Positions 18,580 to 27,333 of a stretch of 64,000 bases of DNA are shown here, piece by piece; position 1 is the first letter of the stretch; every line of letters begins with the position of its first letter. Under the pieces are notes generated by a model, which made no database searches, was not told where the DNA came from, and saw only the letters and a program-made list of their open reading frames with translations. The stretch comes from Thermotoga maritima MSB8 (GTDB lineage Bacteria > Thermotogota > Thermotogae > Thermotogales > Thermotogaceae): assembly GCF_000008545.1 (NCBI RefSeq), contig NC_000853.1, forward strand, positions 262,465-326,464. Direction: 5' to 3'. The translations under genes were made by a program, and so were the position numbers.

Positions 18580-19171
18580 TCTTCTCCCTCCAGCCCACGA
18601 ACGCTGTGATGGTTTTTCTGGGAACGAGCACGTAGGAGTCTTCGATCACATTGACGTCCACTTCTTCCTTGAAAATTTCGGCGATTTTCTTGTTCAAGGA
18701 AAGTGGAAGGTCTCCATATCCGGGTGAAATTCTAAAACTTCCCTCCAGGTTGGATCTTTTCATTCTGAGCTCCGCATCTACCTTTCTCAAAGCGTACTCC
18801 ACCATCTCTGAAGCGATTCCATCGATGAAAAACGCGAGAAGATCCTCTCCTTTTCTAAAGTATTCCTCTATCTTTTCGTCCACCTTTTTTCCGAGGGTCG
18901 CAAGAAAAACTGTGATGATCTTACTCCCAGAAAGGTGTTTCGTTGCAAGTTCACCCGTGAGTCTCATGTCGTCGAAAGAGAGAGAACCGTCCACCTCGAA
19001 ATCTCGCCACAGAACCACAGGTTTTGCCGCATCGAGAAGCTCTTCGTAAGCCCTGTTCACCGTTTTCCTGAATTCTTCAGGTATCTCCTCTGCTCCTCCA
19101 AAACCGAGCTTTGCCTTCAAAACGTTGTCTGGAATCTTTATCTCGCTGGGGGCTATTTCAACTTTTGGCAA
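18563..19171 (-). CDS. Stand-alone MetH reactivation (SAM-binding) domain protein
   Basis: 202 residues corresponding to the C-terminal activation domain that is fused to MetH in many bacteria. The SAM-binding signature is visible as RISPGYGDLPL near residue 145, preceded by the ATLGKKVDEKIEEYF helix region. It presumably uses SAM and reduced flavodoxin or ferredoxin to re-methylate inactive cob(II)alamin on MetH. The gene is encoded between metF and metH, overlapping both (14 bases with metF, 17 with metH), which supports a joint job. Confidence 0.88.
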   Translation of the reverse strand: MPKVEIAPSEIKIPDNVLKAKLGFGGAEEIPEEFRKTVNRAYEELLDAAKPVVLWRDFEVDGSLSFDDMRLTGELATKHLSGSKIITVFLATLGKKVDEKIEEYFRKGEDLLAFFIDGIASEMVEYALRKVDAELRMKRSNLEGSFRISPGYGDLPLSLNKKIAEIFKEEVDVNVIEDSYVLVPRKTITAFVGWREKNEKQT

Positions 19172-20003
19172 TTTCTACCACCTTCCTGATTTTTTCGAGA
19201 TCTTTCACTATAGCCACTATGTAGAAACCATCCAGTACACCTTTTGTTTCTTCAACGAATCTGAGTACACTTTCAAAACTTTTTTCTTTCAGGTAATCGT
19301 CACCCTTCTCCGTGGAATTCACTATCTCATCGGGTATTTCTATTCCAGGAACACTCGAGAAGTAACTCATCTGTTTTGCGTTTTCAAAGAAGACTATAGA
19401 AGCGAGAATTTTCGTGTTCAGTTCTTCCTTGATCTTTTTCGCCACCTCGCTGTTGAAAAGTGGCTGGGTGACAAGGAAATCCACACCGGCTTCAATCTTC
19501 TGTTTAGCTCTTTTTATATCCTTATCACTGAAAGGGTTCAGCGCACCACCAACGAAGAAATCGGTTTTTCCATAGATCTTGTTTCCGGCAAGATCCGTTC
19601 CTTCGTTCATGAGCTTTGTGAGTCTTATGAGGTCTAAGATATCTATATCGTTAACGGAGGTCGTTTCAGGGTAATCACCGTGGGAAGGATTGTCCCCAGA
19701 CAGAAGAAGCAGATTCTTCACTCCGAGGGCATGACAGCCCAGAAGGTCAGATTGTATTCTTATCATATTCCTTGTGTTCCTCGTGAAATGCATGAGAACA
19801 TCTTTTCCGCTTTCCACAAGAAGGTGGGAAGCAGCCCAGGGAGCCATTCTCACTCTTCCCATCGGCATGTCGGTCACCGTGAACGCGTCGATACCTGTCT
19901 TCCAGGCTTCTTCGGTGAACTCCATGAACCTACCCAGATTTGTGCCTCTTGGTGTCAGCACTTCCAGAACAACACATTTTCCTATCTCGAGAGATTTTCT
20001 CAA
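19158..20003 (-). CDS. metF: Methylenetetrahydrofolate reductase (MetF family)
   Basis: 281 residues from TTG behind a strong AAAGGAGGT. The TIM-barrel features of MetF are present: the N-terminal LEVLTPRGTN strand, NLLLLSGDNPSHGD, VGGALNPF and AGVDFLVTQPLFN. Reduces methylene-THF to methyl-THF, feeding MetH encoded downstream. No zinc-binding MetV partner is nearby, and the electron donor cannot be read from the sequence. First gene of the metF / reactivation / metH / mnmE operon. Confidence 0.9.
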   Translation of the reverse strand: MRKSLEIGKCVVLEVLTPRGTNLGRFMEFTEEAWKTGIDAFTVTDMPMGRVRMAPWAASHLLVESGKDVLMHFTRNTRNMIRIQSDLLGCHALGVKNLLLLSGDNPSHGDYPETTSVNDIDILDLIRLTKLMNEGTDLAGNKIYGKTDFFVGGALNPFSDKDIKRAKQKIEAGVDFLVTQPLFNSEVAKKIKEELNTKILASIVFFENAKQMSYFSSVPGIEIPDEIVNSTEKGDDYLKEKSFESVLRFVEETKGVLDGFYIVAIVKDLEKIRKVVEIAKS

Positions 20004-20067
20004 CGTGCTACCTCCTTTCCTGTGTTATCATAAGTTTTGGTGAAGAAAAAAGAAGGAGGTTCTGAAC
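20004..20067. promoter_or_regulatory. Divergent intergenic region between metF and the secreted orphan
   Basis: 64 bases separate two divergent starts, each with a strong ribosome site (AGGAGG on both strands). A TTATCATAA segment in the middle gives TATGAT on the minus strand and TATCAT on the plus strand as -10 candidates. Matching -35 boxes are weak, so exact promoters are unsettled. No riboswitch-sized leader fits here. Confidence 0.35.
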
Positions 20068-21300
20068 ATGAAGAAAGGGATAATCTTTATCCTGCTGATT
20101 CTCACGGCCCTCTCTTTTTCACAAATATTAAACTATGTACCGGAGAATTTCAAGGTGATTCGATATGTGAAGGATTTATCAGAGTTCTACTCCGAGATCA
20201 AAAGTCTTCCCACCGGCCGTTTCCTGACAGAGAGCCTCGGTCTTGAGATGATGATACAGGGTGTTCTGGAGTCCCAGCTTCTCAGCAGGGATATAGAGCC
20301 TTCCGACTTCTACGATCTCCTCTCTCACGAATTTCTCTTTGTACAGCTCAACAGCGAAGACACTTGCTTCGTTCTGGGACCATCTGAAAAGGCAAAGAAA
20401 CTGAAAGACAGCATAAAGTCTCTTGTGGTTGATCTGCTGGGAATGGAAGATGTGGTCGTTGTTGAAAAAGATGGGTATCTCTTCTTAGGAACAGCTAAAG
20501 CAGTGAACGCTTCTTTGAAAGGTGGAGGGAAGATTCCCGACACTCTGAAGACCGCAGATTTCTTTGGCTACGGTTTGCTGCAAGGTGAGAAGTATTCCTT
20601 CACCGTTGTGAGCACAAAAGAATCCGCGAGTGATCATCTCTCGATAAAGGTGGAAATCGCTCCAGCGGATGATACTTCCAGAAACTTCCTCGAAAAAGTA
20701 GGACAGCCAAGGAAAGTCCCATCTGATTACTACACGTTCGGAGAATTGACGGTGATTTTCAACACGGAGAATTACGATGGACTGTTGGATGTTCTCTCCA
20801 GTGCTGGATTTTCTATAGAAAGCGAGAATCTACCTGTTCAACTCCCCGAATCGGACATTGAGAAAGTTGTCAAAAATCTCTTTGAAGAACTCGAACCTCC
20901 AATGTTCTTGAGTGCGAATGTATCTTCAGCGGTTATGGACCTGATAGCCGGATCCACTCCCACCAATCTCGAAGTTGTTGCAAAAGCCAGGCTGAAAACC
21001 CCTGATGCAGTGGAAAACGCTTTAAAAGCCGCGGGAGTTCAGTACAGGAAGGAAGGCAGGTGTTTTGTTCTGGAAAATGGATTATCGATTTGCACAGAGG
21101 GAGACACAGTCGTTCTGAAAAGCGAGCAATTTTCTCCCAGAGATCTCGATATCACGCCTGCAAAGAACGACGTTTTCTTCCTCTTTCTCGATATGAAAGC
21201 TGTCATGGAATCGCTTGTGGGAGAGGGTGAGGAGGCTTACATCTTTGCGAGGGGCTTCTACAAAGATGGGAAGATGGTTTTCTATGTTAACGTGAAATGA
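20068..21300 (+). CDS. Secreted or envelope protein of unknown function
   Basis: 410 residues with a typical Sec signal peptide (MKKGIIFILLILTALSFSQ; likely cut after S18 or Q19) and no lipobox cysteine. The mature part is mixed alpha/beta with regularly spaced hydrophobic strands and no motif I can name. Its layout of repeated 'predicted value' style blocks loosely recalls envelope proteins of the DUF3352 type, but I would not assign it. AGAAGGAGG precedes the ATG. It stands alone, divergent from metF and upstream of ppdK, which has its own -10 box. Confidence 0.7.
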   Translation: MKKGIIFILLILTALSFSQILNYVPENFKVIRYVKDLSEFYSEIKSLPTGRFLTESLGLEMMIQGVLESQLLSRDIEPSDFYDLLSHEFLFVQLNSEDTCFVLGPSEKAKKLKDSIKSLVVDLLGMEDVVVVEKDGYLFLGTAKAVNASLKGGGKIPDTLKTADFFGYGLLQGEKYSFTVVSTKESASDHLSIKVEIAPADDTSRNFLEKVGQPRKVPSDYYTFGELTVIFNTENYDGLLDVLSSAGFSIESENLPVQLPESDIEKVVKNLFEELEPPMFLSANVSSAVMDLIAGSTPTNLEVVAKARLKTPDAVENALKAAGVQYRKEGRCFVLENGLSICTEGDTVVLKSEQFSPRDLDITPAKNDVFFLFLDMKAVMESLVGEGEEAYIFARGFYKDGKMVFYVNVK

Positions 21301-21307
21301 TACCGAA

Positions 21308-21335
21308 GTTAATCGTGCGGTTTTGATTTTATAAT
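21308..21335 (+). promoter_or_regulatory. Promoter of ppdK
   Basis: A perfect TATAAT at 21330-21335 with a weak -35 (GTTAAT at 21308-21313, 16-base spacer). Located 40 bases before the PPDK start. Confidence 0.5.
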
Positions 21336-21374
21336 AAATTCTTGGATACGAAAGGAAAAGGAGGGAGTCAGAAG

Positions 21375-24020
21375 ATGGCAAAGAAATACGTGTACTTCTT
21401 CGCAAACGGTAAGGCAGAAGGCCGAGCGGACATGAAAGATATCCTCGGTGGAAAAGGTGCCAACCTCGCAGAGATGACCAACCTTGGAATTCCTGTTCCT
21501 CCCGGATTCACCATTTCCGCAGAGGTCTGTAAGTACTACTACGACCACGGAAGAACTTATCCAGAAGAACTGAAAGAACAGGTTGAAGAGGCAATGAGGA
21601 GACTCGAGGAGGTTACTGGAAAAAAGTTCGGTGACCCCAACAATCCACTCCTTGTTTCCGTCAGATCTGGTGCAGCCATTTCAATGCCTGGAATGATGGA
21701 CACCGTTCTCAATCTTGGTCTCAACGATGAGACAGTGAAAGGATTAGCAAAGCTGACGAACAACGAAAGGTTTGCCTACGACGCTTACAGAAGATTCCTT
21801 CAGATGTTTGGTGATGTGGTTCTGAAGATACCTCACGAGAAATTCGAAAAGGCACTCGAAGAACTCAAGAAGGAAAAAGGTGTGAAACTCGACACCGAAC
21901 TGGATGCAGAAGACCTCAAAAAACTCGTTGAAAGATACAAACAGATCTACAAGGAAGAGGGAAAAGAATTTCCGCAGGATCCCTGGAAACAGCTCTGGCT
22001 TGCGATCGATGCGGTGTTCGGTAGCTGGATGAACGAGAGAGCTATCAAGTACAGGCAGATTCACGGAATCAAGGAAGGAGATCTCCTCGGTACGGCCGTG
22101 AACATCGTCGCGATGGTGTTTGGAAACATGGGAGAAGACTCCGGAACGGGTGTCGCCTTCACAAGAGACCCGAACACTGGAGAGAAGAAACCTTACGGAG
22201 AGTTCCTGCCCAATGCTCAGGGTGAGGACGTTGTTGCGGGTATCAGAACTCCTCTCAAACTTGAAGAGTTGAAAAACAGAATGCCAGAGGTCTACAATCA
22301 GCTCCTTGAAATAATGGACAAACTGGAAAAACACTACAGAGATATGCAGGACATCGAGTTCACCGTTGAGAGAGGAAAGCTCTACATCTTGCAGACAAGA
22401 AATGGAAAGAGAACCTCTCAGGCAGCTATCAGGATCGCCGTTGACATGGTCCACGAAGGACTCATCACCAAAGAGGAAGCTATTCTCAGAGTGAGACCTG
22501 AAGACGTCGAACAGGTGCTTCATCCTGTGTTCGATCCAAAAGAAAAGGCCCAGGCAAAAGTCATCGCGAAAGGGCTTCCTGCATCTCCAGGTGCCGCAAC
22601 GGGTAAGGTCGTCTTCAACGCGAAGAAAGCTGAGGAGCTCGGCAAAGCAGGTGAACAGGTCATTCTTGTGAGACCTGAAACCAGCCCCGAAGACGTTGGA
22701 GGAATGGCCGCTGCGCAGGGAATTTTGACCTCCAGAGGGGGAATGACCTCTCACGCTGCCGTTGTCGCAAGAGGAATGGGTAAGCCAGCAGTCGTCGGAG
22801 CAGAATCCATAGAAGTCCATCCTGAGGAAGGTTACTTCAAAGTGGGAGACGTCGTTGTAAAAGAAGGAGAATGGATCTCCATCGATGGGACTACCGGTGA
22901 GGTCCTCCTTGGAAAAGTAACAACAATAAAACCACAGGGCCTTGAAGGACCTGTCGCGGAGCTTCTGCAGTGGGCCGATGAGATCAGAAGACTCGGTGTG
23001 AGAACCAACGCAGACATACCGAGAGACGCGGAAGTCGCGAGAAAATTCGGTGCTGAAGGAATCGGGCTCTGTAGAACAGAACACATGTTCTTCGAAAAGG
23101 ACAGAATACCCAAGGTTAGAAGGATGATCCTCGCAAAGACAAAAGAAGAAAGAGAAAAGGCTCTGGACGAACTTCTGCCACTTCAGAAAGAGGACTTCAA
23201 GGGATTGTTCAGAGTGATGAAAGGACTTCCAGTCACCATAAGGCTCATAGATCCTCCTCTCCATGAATTCCTGCCGCAAGAAGATGAACAGATCAAGGAA
23301 GTTGCCGAGCAGATGGGAGTCTCCTTTGAGGAACTCAAGAACGTCGTGGAGAATCTCAAAGAACTCAACCCAATGCTCGGGCACAGAGGTTGTAGGCTCA
23401 CCATCACCTATCCTGAGATCGCTGTGATGCAGACCAAAGCAATAATTGGAGCGGCCATCGAACTCAAGAAAGAGGAAGGAATAGATGTAATACCTGAAAT
23501 CATGATTCCTCTTGTGGGACACGTTAACGAACTCAGGTACCTGAAGAAGATCATCAAGGAAACGGCCGACGCTCTCATAAAAGAAGCTGGTGTCGAGCTC
23601 ACTTACAAGATCGGAACCATGATTGAAGTTCCAAGGGCCGCTGTTACCGCCCATCAGATAGCGGAAGAAGCAGAATTCTTCAGCTTCGGTACTAACGACC
23701 TCACACAGATGACCTTTGGATTCAGCCGAGACGACGTTGGAAAGTTCCTGCCTGAGTACCTTGAAAAGGGCATCCTCGAACACGATCCATTCAAGACGCT
23801 GGACTACGACGGTGTTGGAGAACTGGTGAGGATGGGTAAAGAGAAAGGAAGAAGCACAAGGCCCGATCTCAAAGTTGGAGTCTGTGGAGAACACGGTGGA
23901 GATCCGAGATCCATACTGTTCTTCGACAAAATTGGACTCGACTACGTTTCCTGTTCGCCGTACAGAGTACCTGTTGCCAGACTTGCAGCGGCTCAGGCAG
24001 CTCTCAAAAACAAGAAATAA
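21375..24020 (+). CDS. ppdK: Pyruvate, phosphate dikinase
   Basis: 881 residues from ATG 21375, 7 bases behind GGAGGGAG. Interconverts PEP + AMP + PPi with pyruvate + ATP + Pi. N-terminal ATP-grasp domain (DILGGKGANLAEM; VSVRSGAAISMPGMMDTVLNLG), central phosphohistidine domain (SRGGMTSHAAVVARGMGKPAV), and the C-terminal PEP/pyruvate barrel (GLCRTEHMFF, LGHRGCRL, FGTNDLTQMTFGFSRDD, GVCGEHGG with the catalytic cysteine). In a fermenter with a PPi-dependent phosphofructokinase, also in this window, it most likely runs towards pyruvate and ATP, consuming PPi. fba follows after a hairpin. Confidence 0.97.
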   Translation: MAKKYVYFFANGKAEGRADMKDILGGKGANLAEMTNLGIPVPPGFTISAEVCKYYYDHGRTYPEELKEQVEEAMRRLEEVTGKKFGDPNNPLLVSVRSGAAISMPGMMDTVLNLGLNDETVKGLAKLTNNERFAYDAYRRFLQMFGDVVLKIPHEKFEKALEELKKEKGVKLDTELDAEDLKKLVERYKQIYKEEGKEFPQDPWKQLWLAIDAVFGSWMNERAIKYRQIHGIKEGDLLGTAVNIVAMVFGNMGEDSGTGVAFTRDPNTGEKKPYGEFLPNAQGEDVVAGIRTPLKLEELKNRMPEVYNQLLEIMDKLEKHYRDMQDIEFTVERGKLYILQTRNGKRTSQAAIRIAVDMVHEGLITKEEAILRVRPEDVEQVLHPVFDPKEKAQAKVIAKGLPASPGAATGKVVFNAKKAEELGKAGEQVILVRPETSPEDVGGMAAAQGILTSRGGMTSHAAVVARGMGKPAVVGAESIEVHPEEGYFKVGDVVVKEGEWISIDGTTGEVLLGKVTTIKPQGLEGPVAELLQWADEIRRLGVRTNADIPRDAEVARKFGAEGIGLCRTEHMFFEKDRIPKVRRMILAKTKEEREKALDELLPLQKEDFKGLFRVMKGLPVTIRLIDPPLHEFLPQEDEQIKEVAEQMGVSFEELKNVVENLKELNPMLGHRGCRLTITYPEIAVMQTKAIIGAAIELKKEEGIDVIPEIMIPLVGHVNELRYLKKIIKETADALIKEAGVELTYKIGTMIEVPRAAVTAHQIAEEAEFFSFGTNDLTQMTFGFSRDDVGKFLPEYLEKGILEHDPFKTLDYDGVGELVRMGKEKGRSTRPDLKVGVCGEHGGDPRSILFFDKIGLDYVSCSPYRVPVARLAAAQAALKNKK

Positions 24021-24023
24021 TTG

Positions 24024-24048
24024 AAGGCCGGGCTTGTCCCGGCCTTTA
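24024..24048 (+). terminator. Hairpin between ppdK and fba
   Basis: Perfect 9-bp stem AAGGCCGGG (24024-24032) with CCCGGCCTT (24038-24046) and a CTTGT loop. The T-tract is short (TTTACA), so it may be a partial terminator or mRNA-processing element that sets different levels for the two genes. Confidence 0.65.
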
Positions 24049-24067
24049 CATTGAAGGAGGTGTGACA

Positions 24068-25009
24068 ATGCCTTATGTAAAGAACACGAAAGAAATTCTG
24101 GAAAAAGCCAGCAAAGAGAGATACGCTATCGGTGCATTCAATTTCAACAACATGGAATTTCTCCAGGCAATTCTTGAAGCCGCTGAGGAAGAAAAAGCAC
24201 CGGTCATCGTCGCTACATCGGAAGGAGCGATAAAGTACATAGGAAAGGGCGATATAGAAACAGGAGCAAAACTTGCCGTTGAAATGGTGAGAACTTACGC
24301 TGAAAAACTTTCAGTTCCCGTCGCACTCCACCTGGACCACGGAAGAGACTTTAAAGTTATCATGGCTGCCATAAAAGCGGGTTACTCTTCAGTGATGATC
24401 GACGCTTCGCATCTTCCCTTCGAGGAAAACCTCAGAGAGACGAAGAGGATCGTGGAGATAGCTCACGCGGTTGGTATAAGTGTAGAAGCGGAACTCGGAA
24501 AACTCAAGGGAATAGAGGACAATGTGGTGGAAAAAGAGTCCGTGCTCGTCGATCCGGAAGAAGCAAAGGTATTTGTGAAGGAAACAGAAGTGGATTTCCT
24601 GGCTCCAGCCATTGGAACCAGCCACGGTGCGTTCAAGTTCAAAGGGGAAGCACAGCTCGACTTTGAACGACTGAAGAAAGTGAAAGAATACACCCAGATA
24701 CCGCTCGTTCTTCACGGAGCTTCCATGGTACCGCAGGATATTGTGAAACTGGCGAACGAATACGGTGCCGAGCTTTCCGGTGCGAAAGGCGTTCCGGAAG
24801 ACATGCTGAAGAAAGCTATAGAACTTGGTATCAACAAGATAAACACAGACACCGATCTGAGAATCACCTTCGTCGCGTATCTCAGGAAGGTTCTCTCAGA
24901 AGACAAGTCTCAGATAGATCCCAGAAAAATTTTCAAACCTGTCTTCGAACAGGTGAAAGAAATCGTCAAGGAGAGAATCAGAATATTCGGATCCAGCGGA
25001 AAGGCGTGA
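24068..25009 (+). CDS. fba: Class II fructose-1,6-bisphosphate aldolase
   Basis: 313 residues; ATG 24068 is 5 bases behind GAAGGAGGTG. Class II (zinc) aldolase with the metal histidines in HLDHGRD and VLHGAS, the catalytic region IDASHLPFEEN, VEAELGKLKG and INTDTDLR. Cleaves fructose-1,6-bisphosphate in glycolysis. Lies 12 bases before ackA. Confidence 0.95.
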   Translation: MPYVKNTKEILEKASKERYAIGAFNFNNMEFLQAILEAAEEEKAPVIVATSEGAIKYIGKGDIETGAKLAVEMVRTYAEKLSVPVALHLDHGRDFKVIMAAIKAGYSSVMIDASHLPFEENLRETKRIVEIAHAVGISVEAELGKLKGIEDNVVEKESVLVDPEEAKVFVKETEVDFLAPAIGTSHGAFKFKGEAQLDFERLKKVKEYTQIPLVLHGASMVPQDIVKLANEYGAELSGAKGVPEDMLKKAIELGINKINTDTDLRITFVAYLRKVLSEDKSQIDPRKIFKPVFEQVKEIVKERIRIFGSSGKA

Positions 25010-25021
25010 GGTGAAAATAGG

Positions 25022-26233
25022 ATGAGAGTACTGGTGATAAACTCGGGAAGTTCTTCAATAAAGTACCAGCTCATCGAGATGGAGGGTGAGAAAGTTCTCT
25101 GTAAGGGTATCGCAGAAAGAATCGGCATTGAAGGCAGCAGGCTCGTTCACAGAGTGGGCGACGAAAAGCATGTGATAGAAAGAGAACTTCCGGATCACGA
25201 GGAAGCGTTGAAACTCATATTGAACACATTGGTCGATGAAAAACTTGGAGTCATAAAAGATCTAAAAGAGATCGATGCCGTCGGCCACAGAGTGGTTCAC
25301 GGTGGTGAAAGATTCAAAGAATCGGTACTTGTGGACGAGGAAGTGCTCAAAGCGATTGAAGAAGTTTCACCCCTTGCGCCGCTTCACAACCCTGCGAATC
25401 TCATGGGAATAAAAGCTGCCATGAAGCTTCTTCCTGGAGTACCAAATGTGGCTGTTTTCGACACAGCTTTCCACCAGACGATTCCTCAGAAAGCATATCT
25501 TTACGCTATACCGTACGAATACTACGAGAAGTATAAAATCAGACGCTACGGTTTTCACGGTACAAGCCACAGGTACGTTTCGAAAAGAGCGGCGGAGATT
25601 CTCGGGAAGAAACTAGAAGAACTCAAGATCATCACCTGTCACATAGGAAACGGCGCTTCAGTAGCCGCTGTGAAATATGGAAAGTGTGTCGATACTTCCA
25701 TGGGATTCACGCCACTTGAAGGGCTCGTTATGGGTACAAGGTCCGGTGATTTGGATCCGGCAATTCCCTTCTTCATCATGGAAAAAGAAGGTATATCTCC
25801 CCAGGAGATGTACGATATACTGAACAAAAAGAGCGGTGTCTATGGACTTTCAAAGGGCTTCAGCTCCGACATGAGAGATATCGAAGAGGCTGCCTTGAAA
25901 GGAGACGAATGGTGCAAGCTCGTTCTGGAAATTTACGACTACAGAATAGCGAAATACATAGGCGCATACGCTGCAGCGATGAACGGTGTCGATGCCATAG
26001 TTTTCACAGCCGGTGTTGGAGAAAACTCTCCAATCACAAGGGAAGATGTGTGTTCTTACCTAGAATTTCTCGGAGTGAAGCTTGACAAACAGAAGAACGA
26101 AGAAACAATAAGAGGAAAGGAAGGCATAATCTCCACTCCCGATTCCCGTGTGAAAGTACTGGTTGTTCCCACAAACGAGGAGCTCATGATAGCGAGGGAT
26201 ACGAAAGAAATAGTCGAGAAGATTGGCAGGTAA
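25022..26233 (+). CDS. ackA: Acetate kinase
   Basis: 403 residues, normal length. ASKHA-fold kinase with the N-terminal [51 protein letters not shown] and FTAGVGENS. Makes ATP and acetate from acetyl phosphate, the energy-yielding end of fermentation. Probably cotranscribed with fba. araR starts 17 bases after its stop and could be read from the same message. Confidence 0.97.
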   Translation: MRVLVINSGSSSIKYQLIEMEGEKVLCKGIAERIGIEGSRLVHRVGDEKHVIERELPDHEEALKLILNTLVDEKLGVIKDLKEIDAVGHRVVHGGERFKESVLVDEEVLKAIEEVSPLAPLHNPANLMGIKAAMKLLPGVPNVAVFDTAFHQTIPQKAYLYAIPYEYYEKYKIRRYGFHGTSHRYVSKRAAEILGKKLEELKIITCHIGNGASVAAVKYGKCVDTSMGFTPLEGLVMGTRSGDLDPAIPFFIMEKEGISPQEMYDILNKKSGVYGLSKGFSSDMRDIEEAALKGDEWCKLVLEIYDYRIAKYIGAYAAAMNGVDAIVFTAGVGENSPITREDVCSYLEFLGVKLDKQKNEETIRGKEGIISTPDSRVKVLVVPTNEELMIARDTKEIVEKIGR

Positions 26234-26250
26234 AGGAGAGGTGATTTGCA

Positions 26251-27306
26251 ATCCTTCCAAAATACAGAATAATTGAAAAATTTTTGATCGATGAAATAAA
26301 ATCTGGAAAGTACAAACACGGAGACAAACTCCCCACCGAGAAAGAGTTAATGGAAAGATTCAACGCCAGTCGGGAAACGGTGAGAAAGGCCCTTGAAAGA
26401 CTGGTAGTTAAAAACCTGGTCATCAGAAAGCCAGGACTTGGAACGTTTGTGAACATAGAAAAGAAAAACAAGGTCGTTGGCATTCTTGTCCAGCAGATCA
26501 CAAGTTACATATTTCCATATATAGCACTCGGCGCCGAAGAGGTTCTGTTCGCAAACGGGTACAAGATGCTTCTTGGAAATGCTTCTGAGGACCCCCACAA
26601 GGAGAGACAGATCATAAACGAATGGCTGGAAGTTGGTGTGGATGGCCTGATAATAGACCCTGTCTACAGTGCCACCAAACGTTCCAACAGAGATTTGATA
26701 GAAGACATGGCAAAAAAAGGCACGAAGGTAGTTCTGGTACACACCAACTGGGACATAGAAGGTGTGGGAAGTGTTGTTCTCGACGACTGGTACGGAGGAG
26801 AAAAAGCAGCGGAAATATTTTATCAGTATGGACACAGGAATGTGGCTGTATTGTATAAAACGATACACCTTCCCAGTGTTGTGAGAGCCCAGGCTTTTCT
26901 GAAACGAGGAAGAGAACTCGGTTTCGAGAAAGTCCACGAGAAATCTTTTCATGTTTCGGAGTTCACCGGTATTGTTATGCAGAGTGCTTTTGAGCTTCTA
27001 TCTTTACCGAAGGATCAGCGTCCAACTGCGGTTTTCTGCTACAATGATGCAACGGCTCTTCAGTTTTTCCTTGCAGCAAAGAGAATGGGTCTGAAGATAC
27101 CAGAGGACGTTTCAGTTATAGGTTTCGACGATGCTCCCATAGGTGATTTCAGAGAGATTCTGACCACCTTTGAACATCCCAAGGAAGAAGTTGGAAAGAA
27201 AGCAGTCGAGATCCTTTTGAAGATGATCGATGGAGAAAAACCTGAGAAATATGTTTTCAAACCAAAACTCATTATGAGAGAGTCGGTGACGTATCCAAAA
27301 AAATGA
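26251..27306 (+). CDS. araR: AraR, GntR-type repressor with LacI-like sugar-binding domain (probable AUC start)
   Basis: About 351 residues. N-terminal winged helix (KLPTEKELMERF ... SRETVRKALERLV) followed by a periplasmic-binding-fold effector domain (KVVGILVQQI, VDGLIIDP, VIGFDDAP, TTFEHPKEEVG). The same fusion occurs in Bacillus subtilis AraR, which begins MLPKY. Here the in-frame sequence is ATC CTT CCA AAA TAC, so the codon matching Met is AUC at 26251, 6 bases behind AGGTGA. The first canonical in-frame start, TTG 26284, would remove helix 1 of the DNA-binding domain. A missing base in the A-run at 26259-26262 is the alternative. It controls the adjacent arabinose genes through GTACGTAC sites. 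Confidence 0.88.
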   Translation: MLPKYRIIEKFLIDEIKSGKYKHGDKLPTEKELMERFNASRETVRKALERLVVKNLVIRKPGLGTFVNIEKKNKVVGILVQQITSYIFPYIALGAEEVLFANGYKMLLGNASEDPHKERQIINEWLEVGVDGLIIDPVYSATKRSNRDLIEDMAKKGTKVVLVHTNWDIEGVGSVVLDDWYGGEKAAEIFYQYGHRNVAVLYKTIHLPSVVRAQAFLKRGRELGFEKVHEKSFHVSEFTGIVMQSAFELLSLPKDQRPTAVFCYNDATALQFFLAAKRMGLKIPEDVSVIGFDDAPIGDFREILTTFEHPKEEVGKKAVEILLKMIDGEKPEKYVFKPKLIMRESVTYPKK

Positions 27307-27333
27307 GGGGCTTTCGCCCCTCTTTCATCTTTT
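27305..27333. terminator. Bidirectional terminator between araR and araA
   Basis: Perfect 7-bp stem GAGGGGC (27305-27311) with GCCCCTC (27316-27322), TTTC loop, followed on the plus strand by TTTCATCTTTT. It separates two convergent genes. Confidence 0.85.

Noticed and set aside
21744-24068. 774-codon open frame antisense to ppdK
   Set aside because: It mirrors the whole ppdK gene, has no ribosome site and its translation shows no domain. Long antisense frames arise because the sense gene avoids the codons that would give stops on the other strand.
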